Shown here: in pieces, positions 1 through 13,300 of the stretch | Layout of the letters: the number at the start of each line of letters is the position of its first letter | Position numbering within the stretch: the stretch's first letter is position 1 | NCBI GenBank assembly: GCA_051294375.1 | Contig: CM119266.1 | Span: 10,701,571-10,765,570, forward strand | From: Paraspadella gotoi | Lineage: Eukaryota; Chaetognatha | DNA: 64,000 nt | Direction: 5' to 3' | Notes under the pieces: generated by a model | What the model was told of the DNA's origin: nothing | Seen by the model: only the letters and a program-made list of their open reading frames with translations | The model's database searches: none | Program-made: the position numbers and the translations under genes

Positions 1-413
1 ATGTCTGCTTTATTTCTTTACTTTTTTAAACCCCTAAGAAGAGAGTCTCGCCTTTCAATTCTCGATTCTCGCCCTTTTTTCACTTTTTTAATTCGATCCT
101 GGTCTCGTCTGACTCTTTTGAGCTCAGGGCCGGATAATTGGACCGCGTGGTCGAAGGCAAAGCGTACAAATCTTTCATGTAAGGTTGAGAGAGAACGAAA
201 GAGATTTCGAATTCCGTTCCTCTTTCGGTTCTTACAAATGTTTTTTATTTCTTTGAGTTTAAAAATCTAAATTAATTCATGTTATGTGTATGAACGGAAT
301 GCGTAAACATTAAAAATTAAAAAAAAGAAGAAAATCTTCCATTTTCCCTTTCATACGCTTTGAACCTCGACCGCATTAAATATTCTATTCGCTTTTCCTT
401 TCCGCCCTCTCGC

Positions 414-456
<43 letters not shown>

Positions 457-1019
457 CTCTCATGCTCATCTCGTCTCTCTCTCTCTCTCCACGGCGTCGT
501 CACTTCCTTCGCGTTCGACGTTCGACGTTCCCTCCAGTCGCACTCGCTGTTCACAACCCCGTCTAAGAAAAAAAATATCAATTCAATCAAAAGAATAAGA
601 AATCAAAAAAAAGAAATCTCAATTTATATCCAGCACTTGCCCCGACCGAAATACAAATTTGATTGTTTCCCTCTCGAATAAAAAATAAAAATAAAAACAA
701 GAAAAAATAGGAAAAAAGTATTTCTCAACTGTCGTTTTTATTTCCCCTCCGCCTTCATCAAAGTTTCATTCGAAAAAGAAAAGGCTTCAAACGCTTTTCA
801 ATTTGGAATCAAATTTGAATCGCGAACGAAGCTCCTGATTAAATTCAAACGTCATAATTGACGTGCGATTAACTCGTAAATTCAATTCGATTCAATTAAC
901 TGGTTTTTCGATTCACCGTCGAAAACCCCGCCTTATATTTTATCACCGAATTCACGTCGATCTCTCTTCGGTGAACGATACTTCTCCCTCTCTGATCTGA
1001 ATCTTAACGATCGGAGACC
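1..1019. other. Upstream region of the SLC7 gene
   Basis: No supported coding exon. It holds a (CT)n microsatellite around 416-452, AT-rich DNA, and probably the promoter and 5' UTR of the transporter that starts at 1020. The short open frames here are simple-repeat or low-complexity translations. Confidence 0.6.
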
Positions 1020-3855
1020 ATGTCGGAAAAGCAGGGTAGTGGCGACAGCGCACGTAAGCGCGACGGCGAAGGAGGCGCCGTTGACAAGAGCGAAGGGCCG
1101 TCCGGGGCCGACGACGCCGGCGTCGGTCTTCAGCGCAACATTAATCTCTTCAACGCCGTCACCATAATCGTGGGCGTCATTGTTGGATCTGGTAGGATTT
1201 GGTGTTTTTATGTTTTGTTGAATCCAATTTGTCAAAGAGGATTTAGCGGATTAGTTTCAAGTGCAGTAGAAAAGAAGCAAACATTATACTTATTTAGTAA
1301 GGCGTAGTAAAATTCCTAAGTTTAACTTTAATTAAAATTCTAAAAGTGAGGAACGAACAACATTATACTTATGAACATTTATGTATAAAAAAAATTCATA
1401 ATAAATTTTACAATTTACGCAGTAGGCCATATTTATACTAGTACTAAACCAATAAATGTTAAAATTTCAAAACAGTTTTTTCTAAGATTTTTTTGCAGAT
1501 TTGGATTCGTCATAAAAAGTTGATAAAAAGAAATATAACTCTTTTTGAAAAATTCCTTCATTAAGTGGGTCAAAAATTAGAAAAAGCTATATTTTAAGCT
1601 GAAAATTAACTTTTATATATTAAATATAGTTTTTTTAATTTTTAACCCACTTAATGAAAGAATTTTTAAAAATGAATTATATTCTTTTTTATCAACTTTT
1701 GACGAGGAATTCAAATCTGCAATCAAAATTAAGAAAAGCCTATTTTGAAATTTTTCGATTTTTTAAGGATAGTACTATATATAAATATAGCCTACTGCGA
1801 AAATTAAAAAACATAAAATTAATTTTTTTTACAAATTAATGTTCACTGATGGTATGTTGTTCATAATTGACTTTTAGAATTTTCGTATGTAACTTTCACT
1901 ACGCCTTATTATTTAGCCCACTGTATAAGTAGTAGAATGTAGTTATGTATTTATATATTATATTCTGTACTGTTAATTTTCTTACTACAACCATATACTG
2001 TAAAAGGCAAAATTTAGGTTAAAAAGACGATCATGCGAATATATTGAACCATACGAAAAATAAATAATAACATGTACGTAATTACTAAATAGTTATCCAA
2101 TGAATGAATATTAAATAAACGCCAATTTTCTTATGCAATTAAGATAAGCGAGTTTATTAGCGGTAATATAAATTAAAACGTAAAGACAATGAATTAAAAT
2201 ATATATGTTAATATGTGATATATATGTGATATATATATGTGATATCTATTTCCAGAAGACAACACTGACTTCCCCTTCCCAAATTGAATTATTAGATAAA
2301 AAAAAAAAAATTAAAAAAGAATAAAAAATAAATAAAAATAAAATAAAAATAAAATAAAAATAAAATAAAAATAAAATAAAAATAAATTGAATAAATAATA
2401 TAAATTAAATACTAAATCCTTCATAAAAATATTAAAATATTAAAATAGAAAAATAAAAAATAGTGAAACAAGTAATTTGCAAATTTTCATAAATTAATAC
2501 ATAATGACAATGAATATAATAATAATAATAATAATATCAGTTAATATAAATTAATATGTAATGACAATGAATTAAAATGTATATGTTAATATAAATTAAT
2601 ACGTAATGACAATGAATTAAAATTAATTAGAGTATAAACCAATGTTTTATTAAACAAGTTACGGACAGGAGACGTTTGACAGTTTCGGTGATGCTTCAAG
2701 AATTTGAGTCCAACCGAGTTAATAGTAATCCTAAACATTTTTTTTCAGGTATTTTCGTTTCTCCTAAAGGGGTAGTGCAGGAAGTCCAGTCAGTTGGTCT
2801 CTCCTTAGTTGTTTGGGGCTCTTGCGGCGTCATGGCCTTATTAGGTGGACTTTGCTATGCTGAACTGGGTACTACACTACCTTTTGGAGGTGGAGACTAT
2901 GCCTACATACAAGTAAGATTTTTGTAACTTAAATATTTAGGCCTCTCTAATAGTTATATTAGTTTTTCATGTATTAGACCAAATTAGTGTGCCTCCGATA
3001 ATTGTCACTTCGGAATTTCGGTTTTCGTTCTTTATAACCGGCTTTTGTAGCTGGGAGACAGTTTGTAAATGGCAAAGCTATTGGTTGTAATTCCTATCGG
3101 TGATGGGTCCTAATTGATTTAGTTCTTCGCAAAAGATTACGCCTGACATTTCTCTAAAAGTTTACAACTAATACAAAAATAAGAGTTAAAATTGCTTTAT
3201 GAACAGATTATAATTGTATAATAAATCGGTCACTTTTTTGAAAATATATATTTAAAATAGTATGTATAAATAATTTAATCGTCATCAAAATATTTGGGAA
3301 AACAAATTTTTACAAATTTTACAAAATTATTATTTTTTCTCTCTTCCGTTCTTTGCTTATTCCAGACTTAGAAGTTTTATGTTCTGTCTTTGTTTTTTCT
3401 TCTGAATCAACCTGGTTGAATTCGAATAATGGCTTTTCAAAACGGAGAAGCCTCCCTAGCTTTTAAAAGCGGTTGATGTAAAAGCTAAGTTGATGTCGGA
3501 CTCGATATTTCATTCCCCCCGAAGAAAAGAAACCCAAAAGGATTCGGTTTCTGGCTTAAAATTGGAATTGGAAACCGATTAAGCCGAAATGGACATTTTA
3601 GACTTAGAGATAGTCGGGAGGAATCCTTTTAGAATTAACTGGTCGTTTGTTTTTGATTTTTTCTCTTTTATTTCAGCACGCTTGGGGAGATTTGACCGCC
3701 TTTCTCTACATCTGGACGCAAGTGATGATTATCTTCCCAACTTCCAATGCCGCCATTGGAATCACGTTCGCTCTTTACGTCCTTCAACCAGTTTTTCCAA
3801 CTTGTGAATCGCCAAAGAATGCCGTCAGACTTCTTGCTGCGGTCGCTATTGGTAA

Positions 3856-3942
<87 letters not shown>

Positions 3943-6891
3943 CTTTTAAGTTCCAAGGTTCATTATTCTTGTCGTCTCTTAGCAACCGGAGCACTGGTAA
4001 ACCCCCTAGGGCTGACGCATCGCGATAATTTCCGTTTTTCCGCATTATATTTTCTTCTAAATTTTTTTTAAAAACAAAAATGAACCAAGAATGTCGTTTT
4101 TTGAAGGAGCAGGATGCGCTAGATTACCTCAAGCAATATAAGGTGATCAACAATCAATGATCAGAATTCTAAGACTCATTTTACAAGCTATAAGAATTGA
4201 AATGAAATAAATTGCTTTTTTCCCTTGCAAGATCTTGGAACTTTTCGATGACATTACCGCATTGATGGTTAATAAAAAGCCCGAGAATCCTAGGAGATTT
4301 TGCCTGAGCGTTTTGACTGCTTTGCGTCAAGCGAAGTCAGTGGCTAGCTCTGGTGGAAACGACACCTTACTTCGACTTTGTCCGGTTCTTTTTTACGAAG
4401 ACAATGTTGGGGCGTTATTCAACATGCTGGATCCTGAGGGCAAAGGTTTTTCTTTAATTTTGAAAGTTGTGTGTTGCGTCAGAACGCTTATTTTTGTTCG
4501 TCCTCAGGATATGTGACAAGGGAACAGTACGAGCGCGCCCTCTTTAGTCTGGGCGTGCCGGAATCTCTTCGAATCGAAATCGACGAAACATACGAAGGAA
4601 GAGAAGTTGATATCGTATCGAAAAACCTGTTTATGAAATATGTAACAGCTGCTTTGACGAGCGCGGCTATTCGATTTTTGTGATACTCTCATGATGTATT
4701 ACGAACTACGAATATAACTCACCCGGTTATTACATCTATTCTTTTTATGAAATTGGTACTTTAGTTAGCCTTAAAATAAGGGGATATTATTTTTTGTCTA
4801 TTATCTAGCTCGTAAACCTGACGGCAGATTAAAATATAGTATTCGATTTATTTATTGCTTTGGAAGATGTTTGGCCATTTTTTCTAAAAAACGCCCTTTC
4901 GTTGTTTTCTTTACAGTACTAATTGGTGCCGTCAATTGTGTCTCTGTCAAATGGGCGGCGAAAGTACAAAACGTCTTCACTGTGGCGAAAGTTTTGGCTC
5001 TCGTCTTGATCATCATCGTTGGCTTTGTTGCGATCGGCCAAGGTTAGCTGCGTTTAATGTCACTTGAGTGACTTACAAAAAAAAAAAAACGCGCCACTTT
5101 ATAACTTTAAATTCCAAACGCTCCATAAAAATATATTTCAAAATTATATATAAAAAAATTTAAAAAAAGAATCGATATGTATAAATTTAAAATTGAGTGT
5201 TCCAAAACAAAATGAGAAAATGAAGTTTTATTCAAAAAAAAAGTCAGGAGCCTATTATTCATCTTTTTTTATAACCTTGTATCGTTTCTCTCTTTTCGTT
5301 GCGTTTGAGATTAGATGAGAAAATAATCTTTATGAGATGAATGATGAACTAACATTGGAATTGTTACTTAGGGATCTGGGTTAATCCTGTTATCCAGCTA
5401 TCCCTCCATATTTGCACATGACTGTACCTTTTTTGAACATTTTTTCTCTTTTCAGGTCGCATTGAAAATTTTCAGGATTCATTTGATGGATCAGAATATC
5501 ATGCTGGAAAAATATCTTTGGCCTTTTACTCCGGACTGTTCTCTTATGCAGGATGGTGAGGTTAAATTTTAAAAAAATCTCGTCAAAACCCTCATAACAT
5601 TTTTATTTCTTTTTATCGTTAGGAACTATCTGAATTTTATGACCTCGGAAATGAAAAACCCTTACAAAAACTTGCCTCTGGCAATCTTCATAGGAATGCC
5701 ACTTATAACCATCATCTATGTTCTGGCAAATATCGCCTATTTTACCGTCTTAAATCCTTATGAAGTTATCGAGTCTGAGGTATTTTTAAATTTTAAATCT
5801 TTATTGAAGGATTAAAATTGCAGAAAAAAAAATCAGCCGATTGCTCTTTTATTTAGGCCACTGCGGTTACTTTCGCCGAGCGTCTCTTGGGAGTATTCTC
5901 TTGGTGCGTCCCCGTTTTCGTAGCAATGTCGTGCTTCGGCGGACTGAACGGCTGCATTATGACGACTTCCCGTACTTTCTTCACAGCGGCGCAGCAGGGT
6001 CACTTGCCGGACGTCCTTGCGCTCATTCACGTCGACTATCTTACCCCCATCACAGCGTGAGTGAAACCACAGCTCACCCTGAGATCGACAATTCACGTAG
6101 TATATTTCGCTCTAACGTTGTTTTCCTATTACAGAGTGATCTTTGAATGCGCGCTCTCTCTCATCATGTTGATTCCCAACGACGTTTTCTTTCTCATCAA
6201 CTATTTGACGTTCGCCGAATTTTTCTTTATGGCCATCAGTATTGCGATCATCCCCTATCTCAGGTTTATTTTTAAATCATAAATCCCCTATCATTCTGGA
6301 GGGAATTTTATCACAAGTTTGGTTTTGTTTTTTTTTTATTACTTTCGCTCTGAGCCTCGGCCTGAGGTCGTCGGTTTTTTGCCTTTTGGAAAATCAAATT
6401 ATTTTTAGTTTAAAGAATTTTTTTTACGCGAGGGGAATGACTGATAGAGTTTTTGTTATCTATTTTAGATGGAAGCAGCCAAATCTGGAGCGACCAATCA
6501 AGGTTCCTCATTTGGTCTACATTATATTTCTTATCATATGTTTGTTTCTGGTCATCGTTCCTTTATACACGAATCCTGAAGATATAGGTAATTATTTTGG
6601 GGGTTTTAAAAATTACGAAAGGCGTGAATTCTGCTTAAAAGGTGAAAGATCGCTTCGCCTTAACTTTACAACATTTGCAGTATATCCTGAAGAGAAATGA
6701 GTAATACGTTCGTACAAATAATTATTTTTTTCGCAGGCATGGGATTGCTGATCATTGTATTAGGAATTCCGGTCTATTGGGCTGGAGTTTGCTGGAAGAA
6801 AAAGCCAAAAGCTTTTCAGAACCTCATGACATCCATCACTTTTGGGGTTCAGAAGCTTCTCATTTGTGTACCGGAAACAAAGAATGATTGA
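1020..6891 (+). CDS. SLC7-family (LAT / y+LAT type) light-chain amino-acid transporter
   Basis: Ten exons: 1020-1191, 2749-2912, 3677-3851, 4917-5042, 5456-5555, 5623-5779, 5857-6056, 6135-6263, 6469-6587, 6737-6891. Phases join cleanly and give 498 residues, the usual family length. Family role: a 12-helix plasma-membrane exchanger of neutral and/or cationic amino acids that works with a 4F2hc/rBAT heavy chain. Visible signs: the helix-1 substrate motif [10 protein letters not shown] spans the exon 1/2 junction; [37 protein letters not shown]; and [13 protein letters not shown]. Cys155 (FPTC) sits where LAT proteins form the disulfide to the heavy chain. The N-terminal tail of about 40 residues is charged and variable. 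ATG 1020 is the first in-frame Met before conserved sequence. Intron 1 carries a MITE; intron 3 carries a whole second gene. The exact substrate class (LAT1/2 or y+LAT) cannot be told from this reading. Confidence 0.93.
1298..1908. mobile_element. Palindromic hAT-like MITE with 8-bp target-site duplication
   Basis: Ends are inverted repeats starting TAAGGCGTAGT, and the body is itself largely palindromic (TTAAGTGGGTCAAAAATTAG and its reverse complement). Both flanks carry the 8-bp direct repeat TTATTTAG (1290-1297 and 1909-1916). An 8-bp duplication is the hAT superfamily signature. It has no coding capacity and lies in intron 1 of the SLC7 gene. A second, diverged copy in opposite orientation is at 15995-16690. 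Confidence 0.75.
2247..2500 (+). repeat. AT-rich interspersed repeat, inverted partner at 21085-21280
   Basis: The stretch from the GATATCTATTTCCAGAAGAC segment through the AAACAAGTAATTTGCAAATT segment recurs in reverse complement near 21085-21280. This copy carries an internal (AAAAT)n expansion. Family unknown. Confidence 0.6.
3856..3941 (+). repeat. (CT)n microsatellite just after a splice donor
   Basis: About 85 bp of nearly pure CT starts a few bases downstream of the exon 3 donor of the SLC7 gene and lies between that exon and the nested gene. The arginine/glutamate and serine/leucine open frames across it are repeat translations. Confidence 0.95.
3974..3986 (+). promoter_or_regulatory. 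Candidate RFX X-box upstream of nested ciliary-type gene
   Basis: GTCTCTTAGCAAC has a perfect RGYAAC half-site and a partial GTNRCC half-site, about 95 bp before the ATG of the EFCAB10-like gene. X-boxes are known promoter elements of ciliary genes. The match is partial, so this is only a hypothesis. Confidence 0.35.
4080..4683 (+). CDS. EFCAB10: EFCAB10-like protein (RIIa-like dimerization domain plus degenerate EF-hand), nested gene
   Basis: Three exons: 4080-4142, 4232-4445, 4508-4683, giving 150 residues. All donors are GT and acceptors AG, and phases join exactly (Gly split across the last junction). Residues 10-55 ([19 protein letters not shown]..., then PENPRRF) resemble the RIIa/DPY-30-like dimerization module of EFCAB10. 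Residues from about 80 ([20 protein letters not shown]) form an EF-hand-like unit. This is the EFCAB10 order and close to its size. Vertebrate EFCAB10 is poorly characterised; association with cilia or sperm tails is plausible from the RIIa-like fold but is inference. The whole gene lies in intron 3 (3852-4916) of the SLC7 gene, same strand. It could not be host exons: its ATG and stop are intact, and host exons 3 and 4 join in phase without it. Confidence 0.85.
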
Positions 6892-7330
6892 CTTCACAAA
6901 AATCAATCCGAATCTCTTCGCTTTTATGTGTAATAGTAATGTTTGTTTTTTTTTTCACCTTATCGTATTGTGGACAGTGTCGTGATAGCAGTATACAATT
7001 ATTTCTATTTTAAAAATAGTATCGACTTATTACAAAGATTATATTTTTTAGCATTTTTATCATTTGTTAGATTATTTTCATATAATTTTACTGTTATGAA
7101 CAATAGCTTGGTGACGCAGAGTTAAAGGGTTTATCGTAGCGTGGCCTTTTTTATTTAAATATACGAGTTATAAACTTACTAGTATAATGAGCTACATCCA
7201 TGACAAAATTTGTTATCTTTCCAGAAACAGCTAAATATGTGTCATCGCGAAATTGGCCGATTCAGACAAAACAGTTGTAACGAACTTCCAGCTAGTTAAA
7301 GAAAATAACCTCCTCGTCTGCCGTCATCAA
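6892..7330. other. Convergent intergenic spacer
   Basis: About 440 bp between the stop codons of the SLC7 gene (+) and the ZP gene (-). It must hold both 3' UTRs. I see no further gene. Confidence 0.6.
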
Positions 7331-10300
7331 TTAGTAAAATATTTCGTTGGAAAATGCCGGATCTTCGGACCAAGTCAAATGGGGAAAGTAGGAATATTGA
7401 TTGGCCGGCAACGGTTCCATGTTGTTAACCGTCGCCAGCCCTCGACGACCCGATGCTGCGGAACGAGAACTCTTGGGAGCCGCGCCGAACGTGACGTCTT
7501 CGACGATCGACGAGGCGTATGGCGTCGACGAAGAGACTGACCCGAACCGACTCAGAGGTAAGGCTCGCTGAGGTGTGGCGAAAACGTAGGCGGGTTCACT
7601 CTCTGGGTACGTGAGAATCTCTCTTGAACGGTTCATATCTTCCACGCTTTCCCAATCGAGGTTTGGTTCTAACCAACTGATGTCGTCAGAATCCATCGTG
7701 TTTGAGGAAATGTTTTCGTAGTTCATAATCTTGTTTGGCATTGAACTGATGAAAAAAAATTGGAGAGTTGAATCAGTAAAGTAGAAAAATCAATGTCTCT
7801 CTTTTAAAAATATTTGATGGCAACGAAGGGATCTTGAAAGATACTCGAGTCGGCTGTTAGGTGATTTGCTTTTCATGGATACACGTCTTGTTTTGTCATT
7901 GAGCATATAATTTTAACAAACCCTGCAATGAAAGCATGGGGCCCCTTAGATCGAACCCATGGCCATTGGTCGGAAATTGTAACAAGAGAGAATGGTGATG
8001 CGGTTATTACCGTGACATCACATAATGAATACATTACTTGTCCAAGTTCGCGATGTTCAAATCATTTATTTTCTTATCCATTACGCCATCGAGTTCAACA
8101 GATGAAGTTAGTAGATGGTTGATTGATGAGATCCGACGCTTTAGGACAAAATATTCTGTATAGAGAAGTTCGCTGCCTGTGTACTTAAGTGATAACTTTA
8201 GTCTTTTGCATAAAACTTACTCTTTTACTGGGCTTTTTATATGAAAATGGCGATCCTGGTAGAAGCAAGACAAGACCAAATCCCACTATGAAGAGTGATG
8301 CGCCAACCTTATTGAAATGACATGTTCAGTTTGGCTAGAATACGGTTATTTTAAACTTTGTATTGATTACCATTACTAATAATCCAGCATGGTGCCTCAT
8401 CCACTTCATGGGATTTTTTATTCCTGATGCGTTTACGAATGATACTGAAATCTGAGAATCGTCGATGAATGGATCTTAAAGGGAAAAAATATTTTGGTCA
8501 TTTTAGTTTTCCTTTATTTTTTTTTCTTCGGTCTTGCCTCTCTCGAATGTGGCGAGTGATCCTTGAGCTTCAGTTTTCTTTGATATTCCCCATGTTTCTG
8601 GTTTTGGATTGTCAAGTAGAATACCCGCCGTCGCGTTTAATTTAAACCCTTACAAGATGAAATTTTCAACATTCATCATTTGTTTACCACTGATTTTATT
8701 ATTTTGTTATTTTATTACCTTGATTTATTCCATATGGTTCATCAGGATTGAATACGTTCAACGAAACTTCCACTTCGATGATTTCATTCTCGTCATGAAT
8801 CTTTAAGCTAGTTTTATTTGTTTTTATTACAAGTGGTCATTTAAATCACTGAACTTATTATGCTAAACCTGTCTGCTGTGAGTAGACGCATTTGCTGCAA
8901 TTTTTCAGTATTTTTCTTCTTTGAGTTTCCCATTATTTCGACGTCTAAAGTAGAAATCTACTATGAAATTAAATTCAATAGGGGCGGGGGTTTAAAACTT
9001 AAGTCTTGAAGTCTACTTTCAGGAATTTTTTTTTAAAGTTCGATTTTAATGCTTGTTGCTATCAAAATTACAATTTTACTATATATATACTATATAATGA
9101 TAATAAATTTTTGTAATCATTCTTAAATTTGATCAATCCACCAAAAAAAGTTAAGATTAAGTAATAAAATTATCGAAATATGATGAATTATGATAATTAA
9201 GTTAGTATTAAGTTAATATTTTTTACCCGCATATGATCAAAATATCTGAAGCCTACTTTTAAATACCTTGGAGGTCCTCGTCATTCGCTTGTAATCTTGC
9301 ATACTTTATATTGTTCTGATCGTCATAGTAATAGTAGTAATATTCGTTGTTCCCATCATCGTGATATGAAATAGACGGCCCACAGTCCCCCTAATTTTGT
9401 TTTTAATTAGTAATATATTGTCTAAGAAAATATGATTTCAATATAACTTAATCCAAAGCTTTATAATCGTACCACTGTGCATATTTCGGGAAAGTTAGGA
9501 CAGATTTCAACCACGCAATCAAAGTATATTTGATTAGAGCCATCAAACTGAAAGGCCGACAGATTTGCAGATACTATATTAGGATTTAAAGGATCTTGTT
9601 CTGGTGGTTGGATGACATTTGCGGCTTCAGCTGTGGGGCAACCTAGAATTCATTAAAAAAAAAATAGTTATTAAAGTTAAAGAAAACAACATCGCTCTGC
9701 TTGATCTTTTAGCAAATAAACCAAGTCCTCAACTCATTCCTTTTTTTAACTAAACTTGTTCAAATATTTTTGTCTTTTATTCAAGCTACTTTAAAAAAAA
9801 TTCTTCTATATCGAAACCATATCTTTCAAATTTTGTGAGTCATTTATATAACATTCAGAAAATTTAATATGATAAGCGTTTAGGGATTAAGCAGGAGGAA
9901 AATGTAATTTACCCACCGTCTTGCAAAATTGTTAAGCTCCCTCCAGTTTTGTTAGGAAACGCATATGCTGTGCATTTGATGATATCGACACTTGCATTTA
10001 TTCCGGCGTTTTGGGCTGTGAACTAGTTAAAACGAACAATTAAATTAATATATTACGATTTCAAAATTTTTTGTCAAACCTGTAAAAATAACGGAGTACC
10101 GACAGGTACAGACGGTGGTGGCAATTGGTTTGTTTCATTAAGGACTTGGAACAAGACTCCTGGAGGGTTTTGAGCTACTCCAGCATTGGTAAGGTTCCTT
10201 AAAAGAAATATAATGATTAAAATCTAGTCTCGTCAAAAATCTTTAACAATATCTTACAATGGATCTATCGTGACGTTTTGGAGCAATGTGTTGACTGTGA

Positions 10301-13300
10301 AAGTTTCAGTAGTGTTAAAACCAGGTCCTGGACATTTTGCCATTATTACTTCATCGATGGCTGTTGTTATTCCCGGTTGGTATTGAATAATAACAGCAAC
10401 ACAATAATACATGTCCCACTGTAATTAATTTGTTATCATTTTAATCGGTAACTCTGCTCTTTTGGTCGCATCAAAGGTTTTTCTTTAATTTGTGGCGAGA
10501 CTCAATCATAACTACGATTTCTCTGAGAAACCAGTCGGAAACTTTTGTTGGCATCTCGTTTCGTCACTTTTAAGTCCTTGAGTAAACTTTTTAAACCACA
10601 AATTTTATTTTTAATCTTTTGTTCCTTGAGGCTTGTGATTTTTTTTTTTTTTTTTTTTTGCTCAAGTTATTTGGTGTAAAAAGCCCCCACTGCTTACGGT
10701 TGTTCAGGATTCGCCGCTTACCGTCAGTGTGACATTTCCACAAACATCTGTTGAGAGATCGATGTTCAGTTCTTTGAATTCATCAACTTCAATAGTATAA
10801 TTGGTTAATGGATCCAATCTATACCTTTCATTAGAGAATACGCAATCTGGGTTTGTTTCTTGTCCCAAAATGAAAGTCTGAACATAAAATAAATTGTTAT
10901 TGATGTTATTTTATTATTATTTCACGATGTGTATCTCTTTTTTACCTTTTTCTTGTAAGTACTTCCATGGGGATTCACTCTGATTGTTGCATTGTTACCA
11001 TTACATTCTACGTCACCTAATAAAAATTGAATTCATATCTGATTAAATAAAAAAGTTTTTATCAGTTACCAAAAGACTGGCTGATATTTTCTTTAATAAT
11101 TTCAAATATTGCATTGTAACTCTACTGGTTTCTGACTAAAAGAAGCATAGGACAGGCTTCGCTCAGCAGTAAATCGTGAGCCGAATCCATCGACACGAAA
11201 TAAAAATTAATGATACGTGACCTACCAATCATATACCGTATGATACAAAAATCATTTACGTTTTTGAAATGTTCAAAATATTGGTTAAAATGGGTTTAGA
11301 ACATGTTTAAAATGCTTTCCGAACATGATGGGACAAACTTGGCATCGCTAAAGTTTCAGAGTAAGAATGATTTATTCTTCAACAAGGTTATAAACAATAA
11401 CAGTCAAAAATGCTCAGATTCTAAGTCTATTACAATGGTATTTACAAGGTCAACGTTTGACCATAAAGAGAAAACGATCGAGGGTAAGTTTGGTAAGGTC
11501 AATTGGTTTGACCGAGTTTGCGTATCTTAGTTGTTCGTCCACAATATCATCAAATGATTTTTTTTTAAAAGATGATTCGATTTTTCACCCAAACTAAGTT
11601 TTTATACCACAAATGAACTTGATTTCTGTTGCAAGACCTCTTCAGTAATAAATTACTAAAAATATAAATTTAAATATGTGATAGGTTGGAACATCAGAAC
11701 GTTACTCCTCTCCCCTTGAGCTGATTCTTTTGGTAAAAAAATTGATGCAGTTTATGGTGAGCTGTATTGTTTATTATATAATGATAAAACTACCTCAGCT
11801 GTTTTTCATAAGTTTTTAGGATAAACTTGCCAATAATGGTTAGCTTATACGGATCATTAATTCATTATGGCAACGGGGAGACATGTGATGCCCGGGGTGT
11901 GAGGCATCTCTCGACAGCCGGCGCTCAGGGCTTTGGACCTGCAGAACCCGGAACTCACGATTGGTGAATGATCACTTAGCTGACCAAGCCAATGGGATGA
12001 GCTGAGTTTCACCAAGCTATAGGTATGGGTAGCCCCACACAATGGGGTGAGTCAAAAATTTAGAATGAGCAAATACTCAAACGAAAATTTAATCATTTTT
12101 AAATATACTTTCAATGGACAAAAAAAATTGATGCAGTTTATGGTGAGCTGTATTGTTTATTATATAATGATAAAACTACCTCAGCTGTTTTTCATAAGTT
12201 TTTAGGATAAACTTGCCAATAATGGTTAGCTTATACGGATCATTAATTCATTATGGCAACGGGGAGACATGTGATGCCCGGGGTGTGAGGCATCTCTCGA
12301 CAGCCGGCGCTCAGGGCTTTGGACCTGCAGAACCCGGAACTCACGATTGGTGAATGATCACTTAGCTGACCAAGCCAATGGGATGAGCTGAGTTTCACCA
12401 AGCTATAGGTATGGGTAGCCCCACACAATGGGGTGAGTCAAAAATTTAGAATGAGCAAATACTCAAACGAAAATTTAATCATTTTTAAATATACTTTCAA
12501 TGGACAAAAAAATTCTTATATGGCTCTATACCAAATAATTAATTTAACTTTAATCTTGAAGTCTACTTTCAGGTAAAAAAAAATTGATTTTAATGCTTTT
12601 ATTGTTGCTATCAAAATTATAATATTACTATCACGGTTCCTTTTTACATCGATTTACTCGGCATGGAGTGCACAAGAATGAGATGTCCCGGGATACGTTT
12701 CCGGACCTTTGGGCTACACAAAAAAAGGGTAATCAAATTTTTCCTAATGACAGTTTTTTTATAAATTAATATTAAAATTAGCTATATAAAATCAATAAAG
12801 TAGAATAAAAAAAATTTAAAAATGGTTTAAATTTTTAAAAAAATAAAAATATCATGCATCATCCATAATCTATGAACAATTTACTTTCGTTTGAGTCCAT
12901 AACCATTATTCTATCTTTAATAGTTTATTTGTAATTAATTTTTCTTTATTAAAATATTATTTTAATTTTTTTTCAAATAATTTAAATTAAAAAAATTATA
13001 ACTATGCCAAATGATTGAAGAAAAATTTTATATTATAAGGGACTTACCTACCTAATATAGGCCTTCAAATACATATATAGTAAGTTTATTATGATGATGT
13101 TTTGACATAGAAAATAAATAATTTATAAAATTAAATATATGAAAAAAATTTTAACTTTGAATTTTTTTTTAGCATAATAAACATAATTATTAATTAATTG
13201 TTCAGGATACTTTTAATAGCTACTGGTCAGTTGTATCATTCTCAATTATAATAATTTTATAACTTCTTTATTTTTAATAATACTGACTGCTATATTTACT

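Noticed and set aside
3668-4045. Minus-strand 125-codon frame rich in Arg-Glu
   Set aside because: Translation of the (CT)n array opposite a real exon; no other sequence content.
11857-12428. Two identical 61-residue minus-strand frames
   Set aside because: They are identical only because the DNA is tandemly duplicated; no domain, no splice context.
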